This document shows positions 10,201-19,526 of a stretch of DNA of 64,000 bases, piece after piece. Origin of the DNA: Sphaerisporangium melleum (GTDB taxonomy: Bacteria; Actinomycetota; Actinomycetes; Streptosporangiales; Streptosporangiaceae); NCBI RefSeq assembly GCF_014646695.1, contig NZ_BMNT01000014.1:82148-146147 (forward strand), in the 5' to 3' direction. A program made the position numbers and the translations under genes. The stretch's first letter is position 1, and each line of letters opens with the position of its first letter. The notes under the pieces are model-generated. The model was not told the origin of the DNA. It ran no database searches and saw only the letters and a program-made list of their open reading frames with translations.

Positions 10201-10431
10201 ACGTCAGAGCATAAGCCGCCACGTCGTGTCATGGTCCACTGGGGCGGGACGGCGCGGCGCACCGTCACGGTGCGAGCGCGTACCGGAAAACAGCACCGTG
10301 GCGCAGCGCGGGGGCGGGGTCGCCATGCCGGGCCGGCGTGCCCGCATGCGACCTCATCTGCCGGTCCGGGCGCGGCGTGCCTGTCGCGTGCCTCGCGGCG
10401 GGTGGTGTGGTCCGGCGCGAGGGCCGAGAGG

Positions 10432-11202
10432 TCACTCCCAGCGGAAGAAGCGGGAGGCCAGGCCCAGCGAGAGCACGGCCCAGACCAGCAGGACGAGCAG
10501 GTCGCGCACCGGAAGGCCGCTTCCGTGGGCCAGCACGGCGCGCAGGCCCTCGGTCAGCGCCGTGATCGGCAGCAGCTCGACGACGGCGCGCAGGGCGTGC
10601 GGGAACGCCGTCACCGGCACCACCACCCCGCCCAGCCCGAGCAGCACCAGGTAGACCAGGTTGGCCGCGGCCAGGGTCGCCTCGGCGCGCAGGGTGCCCG
10701 CCATCAGCAGCGCCAGACCGCTGAAGGCCGCCGTGCCGAGCACGAGCAGCGCCACCGCCCACAGCGCACCGCCCTGCGGCCGCCACCCCATCGCCAGCGC
10801 CACGGCGGCGATCACCACGACCTGCAGCGCCTCCACGGCGACCACGGCGAGTGTCTTGGCGAGCATCAGGCCGGAACGGGACAGGGGAGTGGCGCCGAGC
10901 CGCTTGAGCACCCCGTACCGCCGTTCGAACCCGGTGCCGATCGCCTGCCCGGTGAACGCCGTCGACATGATCGCCAGCGCCAGCACGCCGGGGGTGACGA
11001 AGTCGACCCGCCTGCCCGGCACCTCCAGCAGCGGGATGGCGGAGAAGCCGACCAGCACCAGGACCGGGATGATCAGCGTGAGCAGGAGCTGCTCCCCGTT
11101 GCGCAGCACGGCCCTGATCTCGGCGGCAGCCTGCGCCAGGACCATCCGGCGCAGCGGCGCCGCTCCCGGCGCCGGCGTGAAGTCGAGCGCGGGCGCGGTC
11201 AC
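10432..11202 (-). CDS. ABC-2 type exporter permease
   Basis: A 256-residue membrane protein of the ABC-2 family with six hydrophobic segments; the stretch GQAIGTGFERRYGVLKRLGATPLSR is the family coupling region before transmembrane helix 3. An ATG at 11211 has GGAGG directly abutting it, too close to be used, so GTG at 11202, nine bases beyond the same GGAGG, is the likelier start. It lies 52 bases after the ATPase gene and forms a two-gene exporter with it. Substrate unknown; drugs or lipids are usual. Confidence 0.85.
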   Translation of the reverse strand: MTAPALDFTPAPGAAPLRRMVLAQAAAEIRAVLRNGEQLLLTLIIPVLVLVGFSAIPLLEVPGRRVDFVTPGVLALAIMSTAFTGQAIGTGFERRYGVLKRLGATPLSRSGLMLAKTLAVVAVEALQVVVIAAVALAMGWRPQGGALWAVALLVLGTAAFSGLALLMAGTLRAEATLAAANLVYLVLLGLGGVVVPVTAFPHALRAVVELLPITALTEGLRAVLAHGSGLPVRDLLVLLVWAVLSLGLASRFFRWE

Positions 11203-11254
11203 CGGGACCATCCTCCGGTCAGTGGGCGGGGACGGCCCGGGCGGCGGGTCGGGC

Positions 11255-12169
11255 TCAACGCAGCTCCCTTCCGGTCAGTTCCAGGAAGACGTCTTCCAGA
11301 GTGCGTCGCTCGACGCTCAGGTCGTCGGCGGTGACCCCCTCGGCGGCGCACCACGCGGTCACGGTGCCGAGCAACTCGGGCCCGACGTGGCCCTCGATGA
11401 CGTAGTGGCCGCTCGGCGACTCCTTGGCGGCGCTGCCCGCGGGCAGCGCGTTGAGCAGCTCGTCGAGGTTCAGGCCGGGCCGGGCGCGGAAGCGCAGCTG
11501 CCGCTCGGCGCCGGTGAGCGAGCGCGGGCTGCCCTCGGCCACGACCGTGCCCCGGTCGATGATGACGACCTTGTCGGCGAGCTTCTCGGCCTCGTCCATG
11601 TGGTGGGTGGTCAGCACGGCCGACACCCCGCGGGCGCGCAGCTCGGCGATGACGTCCCAGCAGGCGTGCCGCGCCTGCGGGTCCAGGCCGGCGGTGGGCT
11701 CGTCCAGGAAGACCAGCTCGGGGCGGCCGATGACGGCGGCGGCGAGCGAGAGCCGCTGCTGCTGGCCGCCGGACAGGCGGCGGTAGGGCGTGCGGGCGTG
11801 CTCGGTCAGGCCGAGCCGGGCCAGCAGCGCGCCGGGGTCCAGCGGATGGGCGTGGAAGCGGGCCACCAGGCGCAGCCACTCCCCGGCGCGGACCGCGGGC
11901 GGCACGCCGCCGGACTGCGGCATCACGCCGACCCGGGGCTTCAGGGCGGCCCCGTCGCGCGCCGGGTCCAGGCCGAGGACGCGCACGGTGCCGGAGTCGG
12001 CCCGGCGGAACCCCTCGCAGATCTCCACGGTGGAGGTCTTGCCCGCCCCGTTGGGGCCGAGGATCGCGGTGACCGCGCCGCGCTCGGCGGTGAGGGACAG
12101 TCCGTCGATCGCGGTCGTGCGGCCGTATCGCTTGACCAGGTCGGTGAGCGCGACCGCTGGGGCGTTCAT
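11255..12169 (-). CDS. ABC-2 exporter ATPase (DrrA-like)
   Basis: A 304-residue ATPase with Walker A GPNGAGKT, signature LSGGQQQRLSLAAA, Walker B LVFLDEPTAGLDP and H-loop TTHHMDEAEKL. The C-terminal about 85 residues match the regulatory tail of DrrA/CcmA-type exporters, ending LEDVFLELTGREL. ATG at 12169 gives MNAPAVALTDL, the normal family start; there is no Shine-Dalgarno, but TAGACT lies seven bases upstream, so the message is probably leaderless. It partners the downstream permease. Confidence 0.9.
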   Translation of the reverse strand: MNAPAVALTDLVKRYGRTTAIDGLSLTAERGAVTAILGPNGAGKTSTVEICEGFRRADSGTVRVLGLDPARDGAALKPRVGVMPQSGGVPPAVRAGEWLRLVARFHAHPLDPGALLARLGLTEHARTPYRRLSGGQQQRLSLAAAVIGRPELVFLDEPTAGLDPQARHACWDVIAELRARGVSAVLTTHHMDEAEKLADKVVIIDRGTVVAEGSPRSLTGAERQLRFRARPGLNLDELLNALPAGSAAKESPSGHYVIEGHVGPELLGTVTAWCAAEGVTADDLSVERRTLEDVFLELTGRELR

Positions 12170-12176
12170 GAGGACG

Positions 12177-12182
12177 AGTCTA
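12177..12182 (-). promoter_or_regulatory. -10 element of a leaderless promoter for the ABC-2 operon
   Basis: On the minus strand TAGACT (TAnnnT) ends seven bases before the ATG at 12169, the spacing expected when transcription starts at the A of ATG. No clear -35 is seen. Confidence 0.4.
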
Positions 12183-12202
12183 GGGACCGCGAGGGCCGGT
12201 CT

Positions 12203-12237
12203 CCGCACCCGGCCGGGAGACCTCCGGCCGGGTGCGG
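12203..12237. promoter_or_regulatory. Perfect 14-bp inverted repeat in a divergent intergenic region
   Basis: CCGCACCCGGCCGG (12203-12216) and CCGGCCGGGTGCGG (12224-12237) are exact reverse complements around a seven-base spacer. The neighbours diverge, so it is not a normal terminator for either. It abuts the expected -35 of the ABC-2 promoter. Confidence 0.45.
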
Positions 12238-12393
12238 GTAAAGCTTCGCCGCACTTCATACCAAGGGGGTAGGTCGCCCGACATGTCGGCCCGTGCGCCG
12301 TGTGAGGCTGACCCCGCCCCCTGCCGCGCCCGCGCGACCAGCAGGCGGGCGGCGGCGGGGGCGCGCGCAACGTCCGCCGTCAAGGAGGTCGGC

Positions 12394-13173
12394 ATGCCGA
12401 CGCGTACCGGTTACAGGCCAGGCGTGCCCTGCTGGGTGGATCTCGCCAGTCCCGACCTGCCCGTCTCGGCGGCCTTCTACGAGGCGTTGTTCGGCTGGCG
12501 AGCCGTGTTCGACAGCGGAGCCGAGACCGGGCTGTACGGCCGCTTCGTCCAGGACGGCAAGCTCGTCGCGGGCATCGGCCCGACATTCGCCCCCGGCCGG
12601 CCGTCGGCCTGGAACACCTACTTCGCCACCGCGGACGCCGTGTCGGTGGCCGAAAAGGTCCAGGAGGCCGGCGGCAGGGTCCAGGTGGGGCCCGCCCAGG
12701 TGTCGGACGAGGGCACCATGGCGGTGCTGGAGGACCCGCAGGGCGCGTCCTTCCTGGTCTGGGAGCCGGTGCGGCACCAGGGCGCCCAGTTGATGGACGA
12801 GCCGGTCGCGCTGTGCCGCAGCGAGCTCGCCTGCCGGGATCCCGAGGAGGCCAGGACCTTCTACCGGGAGGTCTTCGGCTGGAGCGCGCGGGGCGCCTCG
12901 CGCGGGCGGGGCGGGGCGCGCGACGAGTGGCTGGTGGACGGGCGGCCGATCGCCGGGCTGCTGCCCCTGGGCGAGTCGTATTCCGGGGCGGAGGCCCCGC
13001 ACTGGCTGCCCGTCTTCGCCGTGACCGACTGCGACGCCGGCGCCGATCAGGCCGCGCGGTGCGGCGGCGCCGTGCTGCGCGCGCCGCACGAGCTGCCGGC
13101 GGGCCGGTACGCCGTGCTCGCCGACGCGTGCGGGGCCGCCTTCGCCGTCCTGACCCCTGACCCCGGCCGGTAA
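12394..13173 (+). CDS. Tandem VOC (glyoxalase/bleomycin-resistance fold) protein
   Basis: A 259-residue protein made of two vicinal-oxygen-chelate modules, about 7-125 and 135-255, each opening with a W-V-D-L/C-R-S-E-L segment and a FYxxLFGW/FYREVFGW helix. AAGGAGG seven bases before ATG 12394 fixes the start. Actinobacterial members are listed as hydroxylase-like or glyoxalase-like proteins; the substrate is not known and the metal ligands are not obvious here. It is expressed away from the ABC-2 exporter. Confidence 0.82.
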   Translation: MPTRTGYRPGVPCWVDLASPDLPVSAAFYEALFGWRAVFDSGAETGLYGRFVQDGKLVAGIGPTFAPGRPSAWNTYFATADAVSVAEKVQEAGGRVQVGPAQVSDEGTMAVLEDPQGASFLVWEPVRHQGAQLMDEPVALCRSELACRDPEEARTFYREVFGWSARGASRGRGGARDEWLVDGRPIAGLLPLGESYSGAEAPHWLPVFAVTDCDAGADQAARCGGAVLRAPHELPAGRYAVLADACGAAFAVLTPDPGR

Positions 13174-13254
13174 GCGCAGGGTGGCGGCCGGTACGGCTGA
13201 GATGATCTTCCGGGGGACAGGCGGGACGGAGGTCCAGGGAAACGTTTGTGCAGG

Positions 13255-13273
13255 TTAGGTAAGCCTTACCTGC
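13255..13273. promoter_or_regulatory. DtxR/IdeR iron box upstream of the suf operon
   Basis: TTAGGTAAGCCTTACCTGC matches the DtxR-family consensus TWAGGTWAGSCTWACCTWA at 17 of 19 positions, and its core AGGTAAG-C-CTTACCT is a perfect palindrome. It lies 70-90 bases upstream of the sufR start. Family knowledge: iron-loaded DtxR/IdeR binds such boxes and represses transcription, so the suf operon should be derepressed when iron is scarce. Confidence 0.75.
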
Positions 13274-13343
13274 GTGACGAACCCCATGAATGTGGGGCGA
13301 CATCGAGTTGTGGGCCGGGAAGGAATTACGGCACACTGATGTT

Positions 13344-14138
13344 GTGAAAAACGTGGGAGGGACGAGCGCGGAGAAGGGGACCGAGCGCGGCACACGCGCG
13401 CGGGTCGCCCGGCTCATCCTGGAACACGGCCCGATCAACGCCGCCGCGCTGGGCGAGCGCCTCGGGTTGACCCCGGCGGCGGTGCGCAGGCACCTGGACG
13501 CGCTGCTCGCCGAAGGCATGATAGAGCCTCGCACGGCTCGCCCCCGCGGTCAGCGAGGGCGCGGGCGGCCCGCCAAGCTGTTCGTGATCACCGACGCCGG
13601 GCGCAGCGCGTTCGTGCACGCCTACGACGGGCTGGCCGGCAACGCGCTTCGGTTCCTGGCCGAGCGCGCCGGTGCAGACGCCGTCGCCGAGTTCGCCAGA
13701 TCCCAGGTCGGCGGCCTGGTACGGCGGCTGTCCCCGGCGATGCGCGAGGTGCCCGCCGACCAGCGGGTGCGCGTGCTCGCCGAGGCGCTGACCCTCGACG
13801 GCTATGCCGCCTCGGCCAGCCAGGCCAAGTCCGGCGGCGAGCAACTATGCCAGCACCACTGCCCGGTCGCGCACGTGGCGGCGGAGTTCCCGCAGCTCTG
13901 CGAGGCCGAGACCGAGGCGTTCGGGCAGCTGCTCGGCACGCCCGTGCAGCGACTTGCGACCATCGCCCACGGCGACGGGGTGTGCACCACCCACGTGAGC
14001 CCGCCGGCGCTGGCCGAGCAGAGGAACCAATCCGTGAACCCCCGGCGGAGCGCGACCGTAGACACGTCAGACGGCTCCGGCGACGTGACCATAAGCACTT
14101 CGCGGAACGCGATCGAGAGCAAGGAGACCGGAAGGTGA
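13344..14138 (+). CDS. sufR: SufR-type [Fe-S] winged-helix repressor of the suf operon
   Basis: A 264-residue regulator. The N-terminal winged HTH ([12 protein letters not shown] ... [24 protein letters not shown]) is followed by a helical middle and a cysteine-bearing C-terminal region: CQHHC, a further Cys after 12 residues and another 27 residues later (GDGVC). This spacing is that of SufR, which holds an Fe-S cluster and represses suf until the cluster is lost. GTG at 13344 gives the usual family N-terminus; ATG at 13290 would add 18 residues, and neither has a strong ribosome site. The stop overlaps the sufB start (GTGA), and the iron box lies upstream. Confidence 0.9.
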   Translation: MKNVGGTSAEKGTERGTRARVARLILEHGPINAAALGERLGLTPAAVRRHLDALLAEGMIEPRTARPRGQRGRGRPAKLFVITDAGRSAFVHAYDGLAGNALRFLAERAGADAVAEFARSQVGGLVRRLSPAMREVPADQRVRVLAEALTLDGYAASASQAKSGGEQLCQHHCPVAHVAAEFPQLCEAETEAFGQLLGTPVQRLATIAHGDGVCTTHVSPPALAEQRNQSVNPRRSATVDTSDGSGDVTISTSRNAIESKETGR

Positions 14139-15547
14139 CCGTCACCGACCGCCCGGAGCTTGAAGGCCTCGGGAATTACAAGTTCGGCTGGGCCGACACC
14201 GACGTGGCCGGCGCCACCGCGCGCCGCGGCCTGTCCGAAGAGGTCGTGCGCAACATCTCCGGGCTGAAGAACGAGCCCGAGTGGATGCTCGACCTCCGGC
14301 TGAAGGGCCTGCGCCTGTTCGGCAAGAAGCCCATGCCCAACTGGGGATCCGACCTCTCCGGCATCGACTTCGACAACATCAAGTACTTCGTCCGCTCCAC
14401 CGAGAAGCAGGCCGCCTCCTGGGACGAGCTGCCGGCGGACATCAAGAACACCTACGACAAGCTCGGCATCCCCGAGGCGGAGAAGCAGCGCCTCGTCGCC
14501 GGCGTCGCCGCCCAGTACGAGTCCGAGGTCGTCTATCACAAGATCCGTGAGGACCTCGAGGAGAAGGGCGTCATCTTCCTCGACACCGACACCGGCCTCA
14601 AGGAGCACCCCGAGATCTTCAAGGAGTACTTCGGGTCGGTCATCCCGGTCGGCGACAACAAGTTCGCCTCGCTGAACACCGCGGTGTGGTCGGGCGGCTC
14701 GTTCATCTACGTGCCGCCGAACGTGCACGTCGAGATCCCGCTGCAGGCCTACTTCCGGATCAACACCGAGAACATGGGCCAGTTCGAGCGGACGCTGATC
14801 ATCGTCGACGAGGGCTCCTACGTCCACTACGTCGAGGGCTGCACGGCGCCGATCTACTCCTCCGACTCGCTGCACAGCGCGGTCGTCGAGATCATCGTGA
14901 AGAAGAACGCCCGCTGCCGTTACACGACCATCCAGAACTGGTCGAACAACGTCTACAACCTGGTCACCAAGCGCGCCGTCGCCTACGAGGGCGCCACCAT
15001 GGAGTGGATCGACGGCAACATCGGTTCCAAGGTCACGATGAAGTACCCCGCCGTCTACCTCATGGGCGAGCACGCCAAGGGCGAGACGCTGAGCGTCGCC
15101 TTCGCCGGCGAGGGCCAGCACCAGGACGCCGGCGCCAAGATGGTGCACCTGGCGCCCAAGACCTCCTCCACGATCGTCTCCAAGTCGGTCGCGCGGGGCG
15201 GTGGCCGCACCTCCTACCGCGGCCTGGTCCAGATCGAGGAGGGCGCGGCCGGCTCGGCGTCCACCGTCAAGTGCGACGCCCTGCTCATCGACCAGATCAG
15301 CCGGTCGGACACCTACCCCTACGTCGACGTCCGCGAGGACGACGTCTCCATGGGCCACGAGGCGACCGTCTCCAAGGTCTCCGAGGACCAGCTGTTCTAT
15401 CTGATGAGCCGCGGCCTCAACGAGGACGAGGCGATGGCGATGATCGTGCGCGGCTTCGTCGAGCCGATCGCGCGTGAGCTGCCCATGGAGTACGCCCTCG
15501 AGCTCAACCGGCTGATCGAGCTGCAGATGGAAGGAGCGGTGGGCTGA
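14135..15547 (+). CDS. sufB: Fe-S cluster assembly scaffold SufB
   Basis: A 470-residue SufB, full length for the family, beginning at GTG 14135 after AAGGAG. SufB with SufC and SufD forms the SufBC2D scaffold that builds clusters from sulfide, iron and electrons. Recognisable stretches are [40 protein letters not shown] and the C-terminal [19 protein letters not shown]. The strongly conserved Cys used for persulfide transfer lies in the CTAP segment. It is translationally coupled to sufR and followed two bases later by sufD. Confidence 0.97.
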   Translation: MTVTDRPELEGLGNYKFGWADTDVAGATARRGLSEEVVRNISGLKNEPEWMLDLRLKGLRLFGKKPMPNWGSDLSGIDFDNIKYFVRSTEKQAASWDELPADIKNTYDKLGIPEAEKQRLVAGVAAQYESEVVYHKIREDLEEKGVIFLDTDTGLKEHPEIFKEYFGSVIPVGDNKFASLNTAVWSGGSFIYVPPNVHVEIPLQAYFRINTENMGQFERTLIIVDEGSYVHYVEGCTAPIYSSDSLHSAVVEIIVKKNARCRYTTIQNWSNNVYNLVTKRAVAYEGATMEWIDGNIGSKVTMKYPAVYLMGEHAKGETLSVAFAGEGQHQDAGAKMVHLAPKTSSTIVSKSVARGGGRTSYRGLVQIEEGAAGSASTVKCDALLIDQISRSDTYPYVDVREDDVSMGHEATVSKVSEDQLFYLMSRGLNEDEAMAMIVRGFVEPIARELPMEYALELNRLIELQMEGAVG

Positions 15548-15549
15548 CC

Positions 15550-16671
15550 ATGGGCCTGGACTCCAAGCCTTCGTCGACTCTGCACGGCACGGCTTCCCAC
15601 GACCTGGCGGACTTCCCGGTGCCCACCGGCCGCGAGGAGAACTGGCGCTTCACGCCGCTGTCCCGCCTGCGCGGCCTGCACGACGGCACCGCCGCCGGCT
15701 CGGGCACCGTGGTGGTCAACGTGGACGCCGCGCCGGAGGTCACCGTGGAGACCGTCGGCCGCGACGACCCGCGCATCGGCCGGGCGTTCGTGCCGGCCGA
15801 CCGCGTCAGCGCGCAGGCGTTCACCTCCTTCGAGAAGGCCACCGTCATCACGGTGCCCAAGGAGGCCGTGACCACCAGGCCGACCGTGGTCACCCTGCGC
15901 GGTGAGGGCGGCGGCGCGGTGTACGGCCACGTCGTGGTGGCCGTCGAGCCGCTCGCCGAGGCGGTCGTGGTGTTCGACCACCAGGGCAGCGCGGTGTACG
16001 CCGACAACGTCGAGTTCGTCGTCGGCGACGGCGCGACGCTGAAGGTCGTCAGCCTGCAGGACTGGGCCGACGACGCCGTGCACGTCTCCCAGCACCACGC
16101 CCACCTGGGCAAGGACGCCACCTACAAGAGCTTCGTCGTCACTCTCGGCGGCGACCTGGTGCGGCTGTCGCCGTCGGTGTCCTACACCGGGCGCGGCGCC
16201 GACGCCGACCTGAGCGGGCTGTACTTCGCCGACGCGGGCCAGCACATCGAGCACCGCCTGCTGGTCGACCACACCGTGCCCGACTGCCGCAGCAACGTCG
16301 ACTACCGCGGCGCGCTGCAGGGCGACGACGCGCACGCCGTGTGGATCGGCGACGTGATCATCAGGGTCGAGGCCACCGGCACCGACACCTACGAGCTCAA
16401 CCGCAACCTGCTCCTGACCGACGGCGCCCGCGCCGACTCGGTGCCGAACCTGGAGATCCTCACCGGTGAGGTCGCCGGAGCCGGTCACGCGTCGGCCTCG
16501 GGCCGCCTGGACGACGAGCACCTGTTCTACCTGCAGGCGCGGGGCATCCCCTACGACGAGGCGCGCCGCCTGGTCATCCGCGGGTTCTTCGCCCAGCTGA
16601 TCCAGAAGATCGAGGTGGACGAGATCCGCGAGCGCGTGCTGGGCGCAGTGGAGGCGGAGCTCGGCTCATGA
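15550..16671 (+). CDS. sufD: Fe-S cluster assembly protein SufD
   Basis: A 373-residue beta-helix protein of the SufB/SufD family, partner of SufB in the SufBC2D complex. The C-terminal FYLQARGIPYDEARRLVIRGFFAQ motif is the SufC-contacting segment. The conserved His near IEHRLLVDH is present. ATG at 15550 follows GGAGCGG at the end of sufB. Its stop overlaps the next start (ATGA at 16668). Confidence 0.95.
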   Translation: MGLDSKPSSTLHGTASHDLADFPVPTGREENWRFTPLSRLRGLHDGTAAGSGTVVVNVDAAPEVTVETVGRDDPRIGRAFVPADRVSAQAFTSFEKATVITVPKEAVTTRPTVVTLRGEGGGAVYGHVVVAVEPLAEAVVVFDHQGSAVYADNVEFVVGDGATLKVVSLQDWADDAVHVSQHHAHLGKDATYKSFVVTLGGDLVRLSPSVSYTGRGADADLSGLYFADAGQHIEHRLLVDHTVPDCRSNVDYRGALQGDDAHAVWIGDVIIRVEATGTDTYELNRNLLLTDGARADSVPNLEILTGEVAGAGHASASGRLDDEHLFYLQARGIPYDEARRLVIRGFFAQLIQKIEVDEIRERVLGAVEAELGS

Positions 16672-17006
16672 CGTTCGTCAAGGTCTGCACGGTCTCCGAC
16701 ATCCCCGACGGCGGGGTCACCGGCGTCGAGGTGGCGGGCACCCCGGTCGCGCTGGTCCGCAGGGACGGCGAGGTGTTCGCCCTGCACGACGTCTGCTCGC
16801 ACGCCGAGGTGCGCCTCAGCGAGGGCGACGTCTACGACGGCACCCTGGAGTGCTGGCTGCACGGGTCGTGCTTCGACGTGCGCACCGGCAAGCCGACCGG
16901 CCCGCCGGCCACCCGGCCCGTCCCTGTCTACCGAGTGAAGCTGGACGGCGACGACGTGCTCGTCTCGCTCGACAGCGCCGACCATGCTGAAAATGGGGAG
17001 TCTTAA
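16668..17006 (+). CDS. Rieske-type [2Fe-2S] ferredoxin within the suf operon
   Basis: A 112-residue Rieske ferredoxin like the small electron carriers of aromatic dioxygenases. Both cluster-binding boxes are intact: C-S-H near residue 44 and C-W-L-H about 17 residues later. It sits between sufD and sufC with overlapping or abutting ends, an arrangement typical of actinobacterial suf operons. It could be a client, an electron donor for cluster assembly, or both; its role there is inferred. Confidence 0.92.
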   Translation: MTFVKVCTVSDIPDGGVTGVEVAGTPVALVRRDGEVFALHDVCSHAEVRLSEGDVYDGTLECWLHGSCFDVRTGKPTGPPATRPVPVYRVKLDGDDVLVSLDSADHAENGES

Positions 17007-17753
17007 GTGTCCACCCTGGAAATCCGTGACCTGCACGTCGCCGTCGAGGACAAGGAGATCCTCCGCGGCGTGAATCTCACCGTCCGCGCCGGCGAGACCC
17101 ACGCCCTCATGGGCCCGAACGGGTCGGGCAAGTCGACGCTCGCCTACGCCGTCGCCGGCCACCCGAAGTACACCATCACCTCCGGCACGGTCACCCTGGA
17201 CGGCGAGGACGTGCTGTCGATGTCGGTGGACGAGCGCGCCCGCGCCGGGCTGTTCCTCGCCATGCAGTATCCCGTCGAGGTGCCCGGCGTCTCGGTGTCG
17301 AACTTCCTGCGCAGCGCGGTCACCGCCGTCCGCGGCGAGGCGCCCAAGCTGCGGGTGTTCACCAAGGAGCTCAAGGAGGGCATGGACGCGCTGTCCATCG
17401 ACCCCGCCTTCGCGCAGCGCAACCTGAACGAGGGGTTCTCCGGCGGCGAGAAGAAGCGCCACGAGATCCTCCAGCTCGAGCTGCTCAAGCCGAAGATCGC
17501 CATCCTGGACGAGACCGACTCCGGCCTGGACGTCGACGCCCTGCGCGTGGTCTCCGAGGGGGTCAACCGGTTCGGCGCCTCCGGCGAGACCGGCGTCCTG
17601 CTGATCACCCACTACACCCGCATCCTGCGCTACGTGAAGCCGGACTTCGTCCATGTCTTCGCGGGCGGCCGGGTCGTCGAAGAGGGCGGTCCGGAGCTTG
17701 CCGACCAGCTCGAGGCCGAGGGCTACGAGCGTTACACGAAGGCGACCGCATGA
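17007..17753 (+). CDS. sufC: Fe-S cluster assembly ATPase SufC
   Basis: A 248-residue ABC-type ATPase, soluble partner of SufB/SufD. Walker A GPNGSGKS is at 36-43, signature FSGGEKKRHEI, Walker B AILDETDSGLD, with the SufC-specific Glu-Thr-Asp in place of the transporter Glu-Pro. GTG at 17007 directly follows the preceding TAA, after GGGGAG. Its stop overlaps sufS (ATGA at 17750). Confidence 0.96.
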   Translation: MSTLEIRDLHVAVEDKEILRGVNLTVRAGETHALMGPNGSGKSTLAYAVAGHPKYTITSGTVTLDGEDVLSMSVDERARAGLFLAMQYPVEVPGVSVSNFLRSAVTAVRGEAPKLRVFTKELKEGMDALSIDPAFAQRNLNEGFSGGEKKRHEILQLELLKPKIAILDETDSGLDVDALRVVSEGVNRFGASGETGVLLITHYTRILRYVKPDFVHVFAGGRVVEEGGPELADQLEAEGYERYTKATA

Positions 17754-19012
17754 CCGACGGCATGTTCGACGTGGACAGGATCAGGAAGGACTTCCCGATT
17801 CTGTCGCGCGAGCTGCCCGGGGGGAGGCCGCTGGTCTACCTCGACTCGGGCAACTCCTCCCAGAAACCCGCGCAGGTCATCGCGACGATGCGCGAGGAGA
17901 TGGAACGGCACTACAGCAACGTCGGCCGGGCCCTGCACACGCTGGGCGCCGAGTCGACCGCGGCCTACGAGGCCGCGCGGGACAAGGTGGCGGCCTTCAT
18001 CGGCGCGCCCGGCCGTGACGAGGTCATCTTCACCAAGAACGCCTCGGAGGCGCTCAACCTGGTGGCGTACTCTTTCGGCAACCCCACCTGCGACGACGAG
18101 CGCTTCCGCATGGGGCCCGGCGACGAGATCGTCATCTCCGAGATGGAGCACCACTCCAACATCGTGCCCTGGCAGCTGCTCGCGCAGCGCACCGGCGCGA
18201 CGCTGCGCTGGTTCCCGGTGACCGACGAGGGCCGCCTGGACCTGTCGCGGCTGGAGGAACTGGTCAACGAGCGCACCAAGATCGTCTCGGTGGTCCACCA
18301 GTCCAACGTCCTCGGCACGGTCAACCCGGTGGACGGCATCCTCGCCCGGGCCCGTCAGGTGGGCGCGCTGATGATGCTCGACGCCTCCCAGTCGGTGCCG
18401 CACCGCGCGGTGGACGTCGCGGCGCTCGGCGCCGACTTCGTCGCCTTCACCGGGCACAAGATGCTCGGCCCGTCCGGCATCGGCGTGCTGTGGGGCCGGC
18501 ACGATTTGTTGTCCGCCATGCCGCCGTTCCTCGGCGGCGGCGAAATGATCGAAGCGGTCTGGATGGACCACTCGACTTTCGCTCCGGTACCCCACAAATT
18601 CGAGGCCGGCACCCCACCTATCGTGGAGGCGATCGGGCTCGGCGCGGCCGTCGATTATCTGACGGCGGTCGGCATGGACGAGGTCCTGCGGCACGAACAC
18701 GAGCTCACCGTTTACGGTTTGAAGGCGTTGTCCGAGGTCCCGGGCCTGCGCATCATCGGCCCCACCACAGCCGAGGATCGCGGCGGCGTGCTGTCGTTCA
18801 CCATTCCGGACATTCACCCCCATGATGTGGGGCAGATATTGGACGACAATTTCGGGGTGGCGGTGCGAGTGGGGCACCACTGCGCGCGGCCGCTGCACCT
18901 GCGCTTCGGAATACCGGCGACCACCCGTGCGTCTTTCTATCTGTACAACACCACGGACGAGATCGACGCGCTGGTCCGGGGCCTCCATCACGTGCAGAAG
19001 GTGTTCGGATAA
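17750..19012 (+). CDS. sufS: Cysteine desulfurase SufS
   Basis: A 420-residue PLP-dependent group II desulfurase that releases sulfur from cysteine as an enzyme persulfide. The PLP lysine lies in FTGHKMLGPSGIGVLWG and the catalytic cysteine in VGHHCARPLH. His in SEMEHHSN stacks on the cofactor. The downstream sufU three bases later supplies the usual sulfur acceptor in this group. Confidence 0.96.
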   Translation: MTDGMFDVDRIRKDFPILSRELPGGRPLVYLDSGNSSQKPAQVIATMREEMERHYSNVGRALHTLGAESTAAYEAARDKVAAFIGAPGRDEVIFTKNASEALNLVAYSFGNPTCDDERFRMGPGDEIVISEMEHHSNIVPWQLLAQRTGATLRWFPVTDEGRLDLSRLEELVNERTKIVSVVHQSNVLGTVNPVDGILARARQVGALMMLDASQSVPHRAVDVAALGADFVAFTGHKMLGPSGIGVLWGRHDLLSAMPPFLGGGEMIEAVWMDHSTFAPVPHKFEAGTPPIVEAIGLGAAVDYLTAVGMDEVLRHEHELTVYGLKALSEVPGLRIIGPTTAEDRGGVLSFTIPDIHPHDVGQILDDNFGVAVRVGHHCARPLHLRFGIPATTRASFYLYNTTDEIDALVRGLHHVQKVFG

Positions 19013-19015
19013 CAG

Positions 19016-19453
19016 ATGATCGCCGAATCGCTGTACCAGGAGCTGATCCTGGAGCACTACAAGCATCCGCAGGGCCGTGGCCTGCGCGATCCGTACGACG
19101 CCGAGGTGCACCACGTGAACCCCACGTGTGGTGACGAGGTGACGATGCGGGTCAAGCTGGGCGATGGCGGCAAGGTGGAGGACGTCTCCTACGACGGCCA
19201 GGGCTGTTCGATCAGTCAGGCCGCGGCCTCCGTGCTGCACGAGCTGGCCACCGGTTCGACCGTGGGCCACTCGCTGGAGGTGGTGGAGGAGTTCACCCGG
19301 CTCATGCAGGGCCGGGGACAGGTGGAGCCCGACGAGGACGTCCTGGGCGACGCCGTGGCATTCGCGGGAGTGGCCAAGTTCCCGGCCAGGGTGAAGTGCG
19401 CCCTGCTCGCCTGGATGGCCTACAAGGACGCGGTGGCGAGGAGCTCGGCGTGA
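19016..19453 (+). CDS. sufU: Sulfur-transfer protein SufU
   Basis: A 145-residue SufU. The three zinc-ligand cysteines and Asp are in place: CGDEV, GQGCSIS and VKCALLAW. Family knowledge: zinc-bound SufU takes the persulfide from SufS by ligand swapping and passes it to SufB. The longer insert between the second and third Cys distinguishes it from scaffold-type IscU. Confidence 0.95.
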   Translation: MIAESLYQELILEHYKHPQGRGLRDPYDAEVHHVNPTCGDEVTMRVKLGDGGKVEDVSYDGQGCSISQAAASVLHELATGSTVGHSLEVVEEFTRLMQGRGQVEPDEDVLGDAVAFAGVAKFPARVKCALLAWMAYKDAVARSSA

Positions 19454-19526
19454 GCATCCCGCGGTTCGACGGTACGAGCGGCCCCGGACGAAGGGCCGCA
19501 GCGGTGTGGTGTGGCGAGGAGGCGGC

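Larger units (their letters stand above)
10111..10431. promoter_or_regulatory. Gap upstream of the EamA gene and downstream of the ABC-2 operon
   Basis: Both flanking genes read leftwards, so this 321-bp gap holds the ABC-2 terminator and the EamA promoter and leader. Besides the two hairpins at 10131-10150 and 10168-10200 there is a perfect GCACCGT-c-ACGGTGC palindrome at 10259-10273. I see no convincing -10/-35 pair and no gene. Confidence 0.4.
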
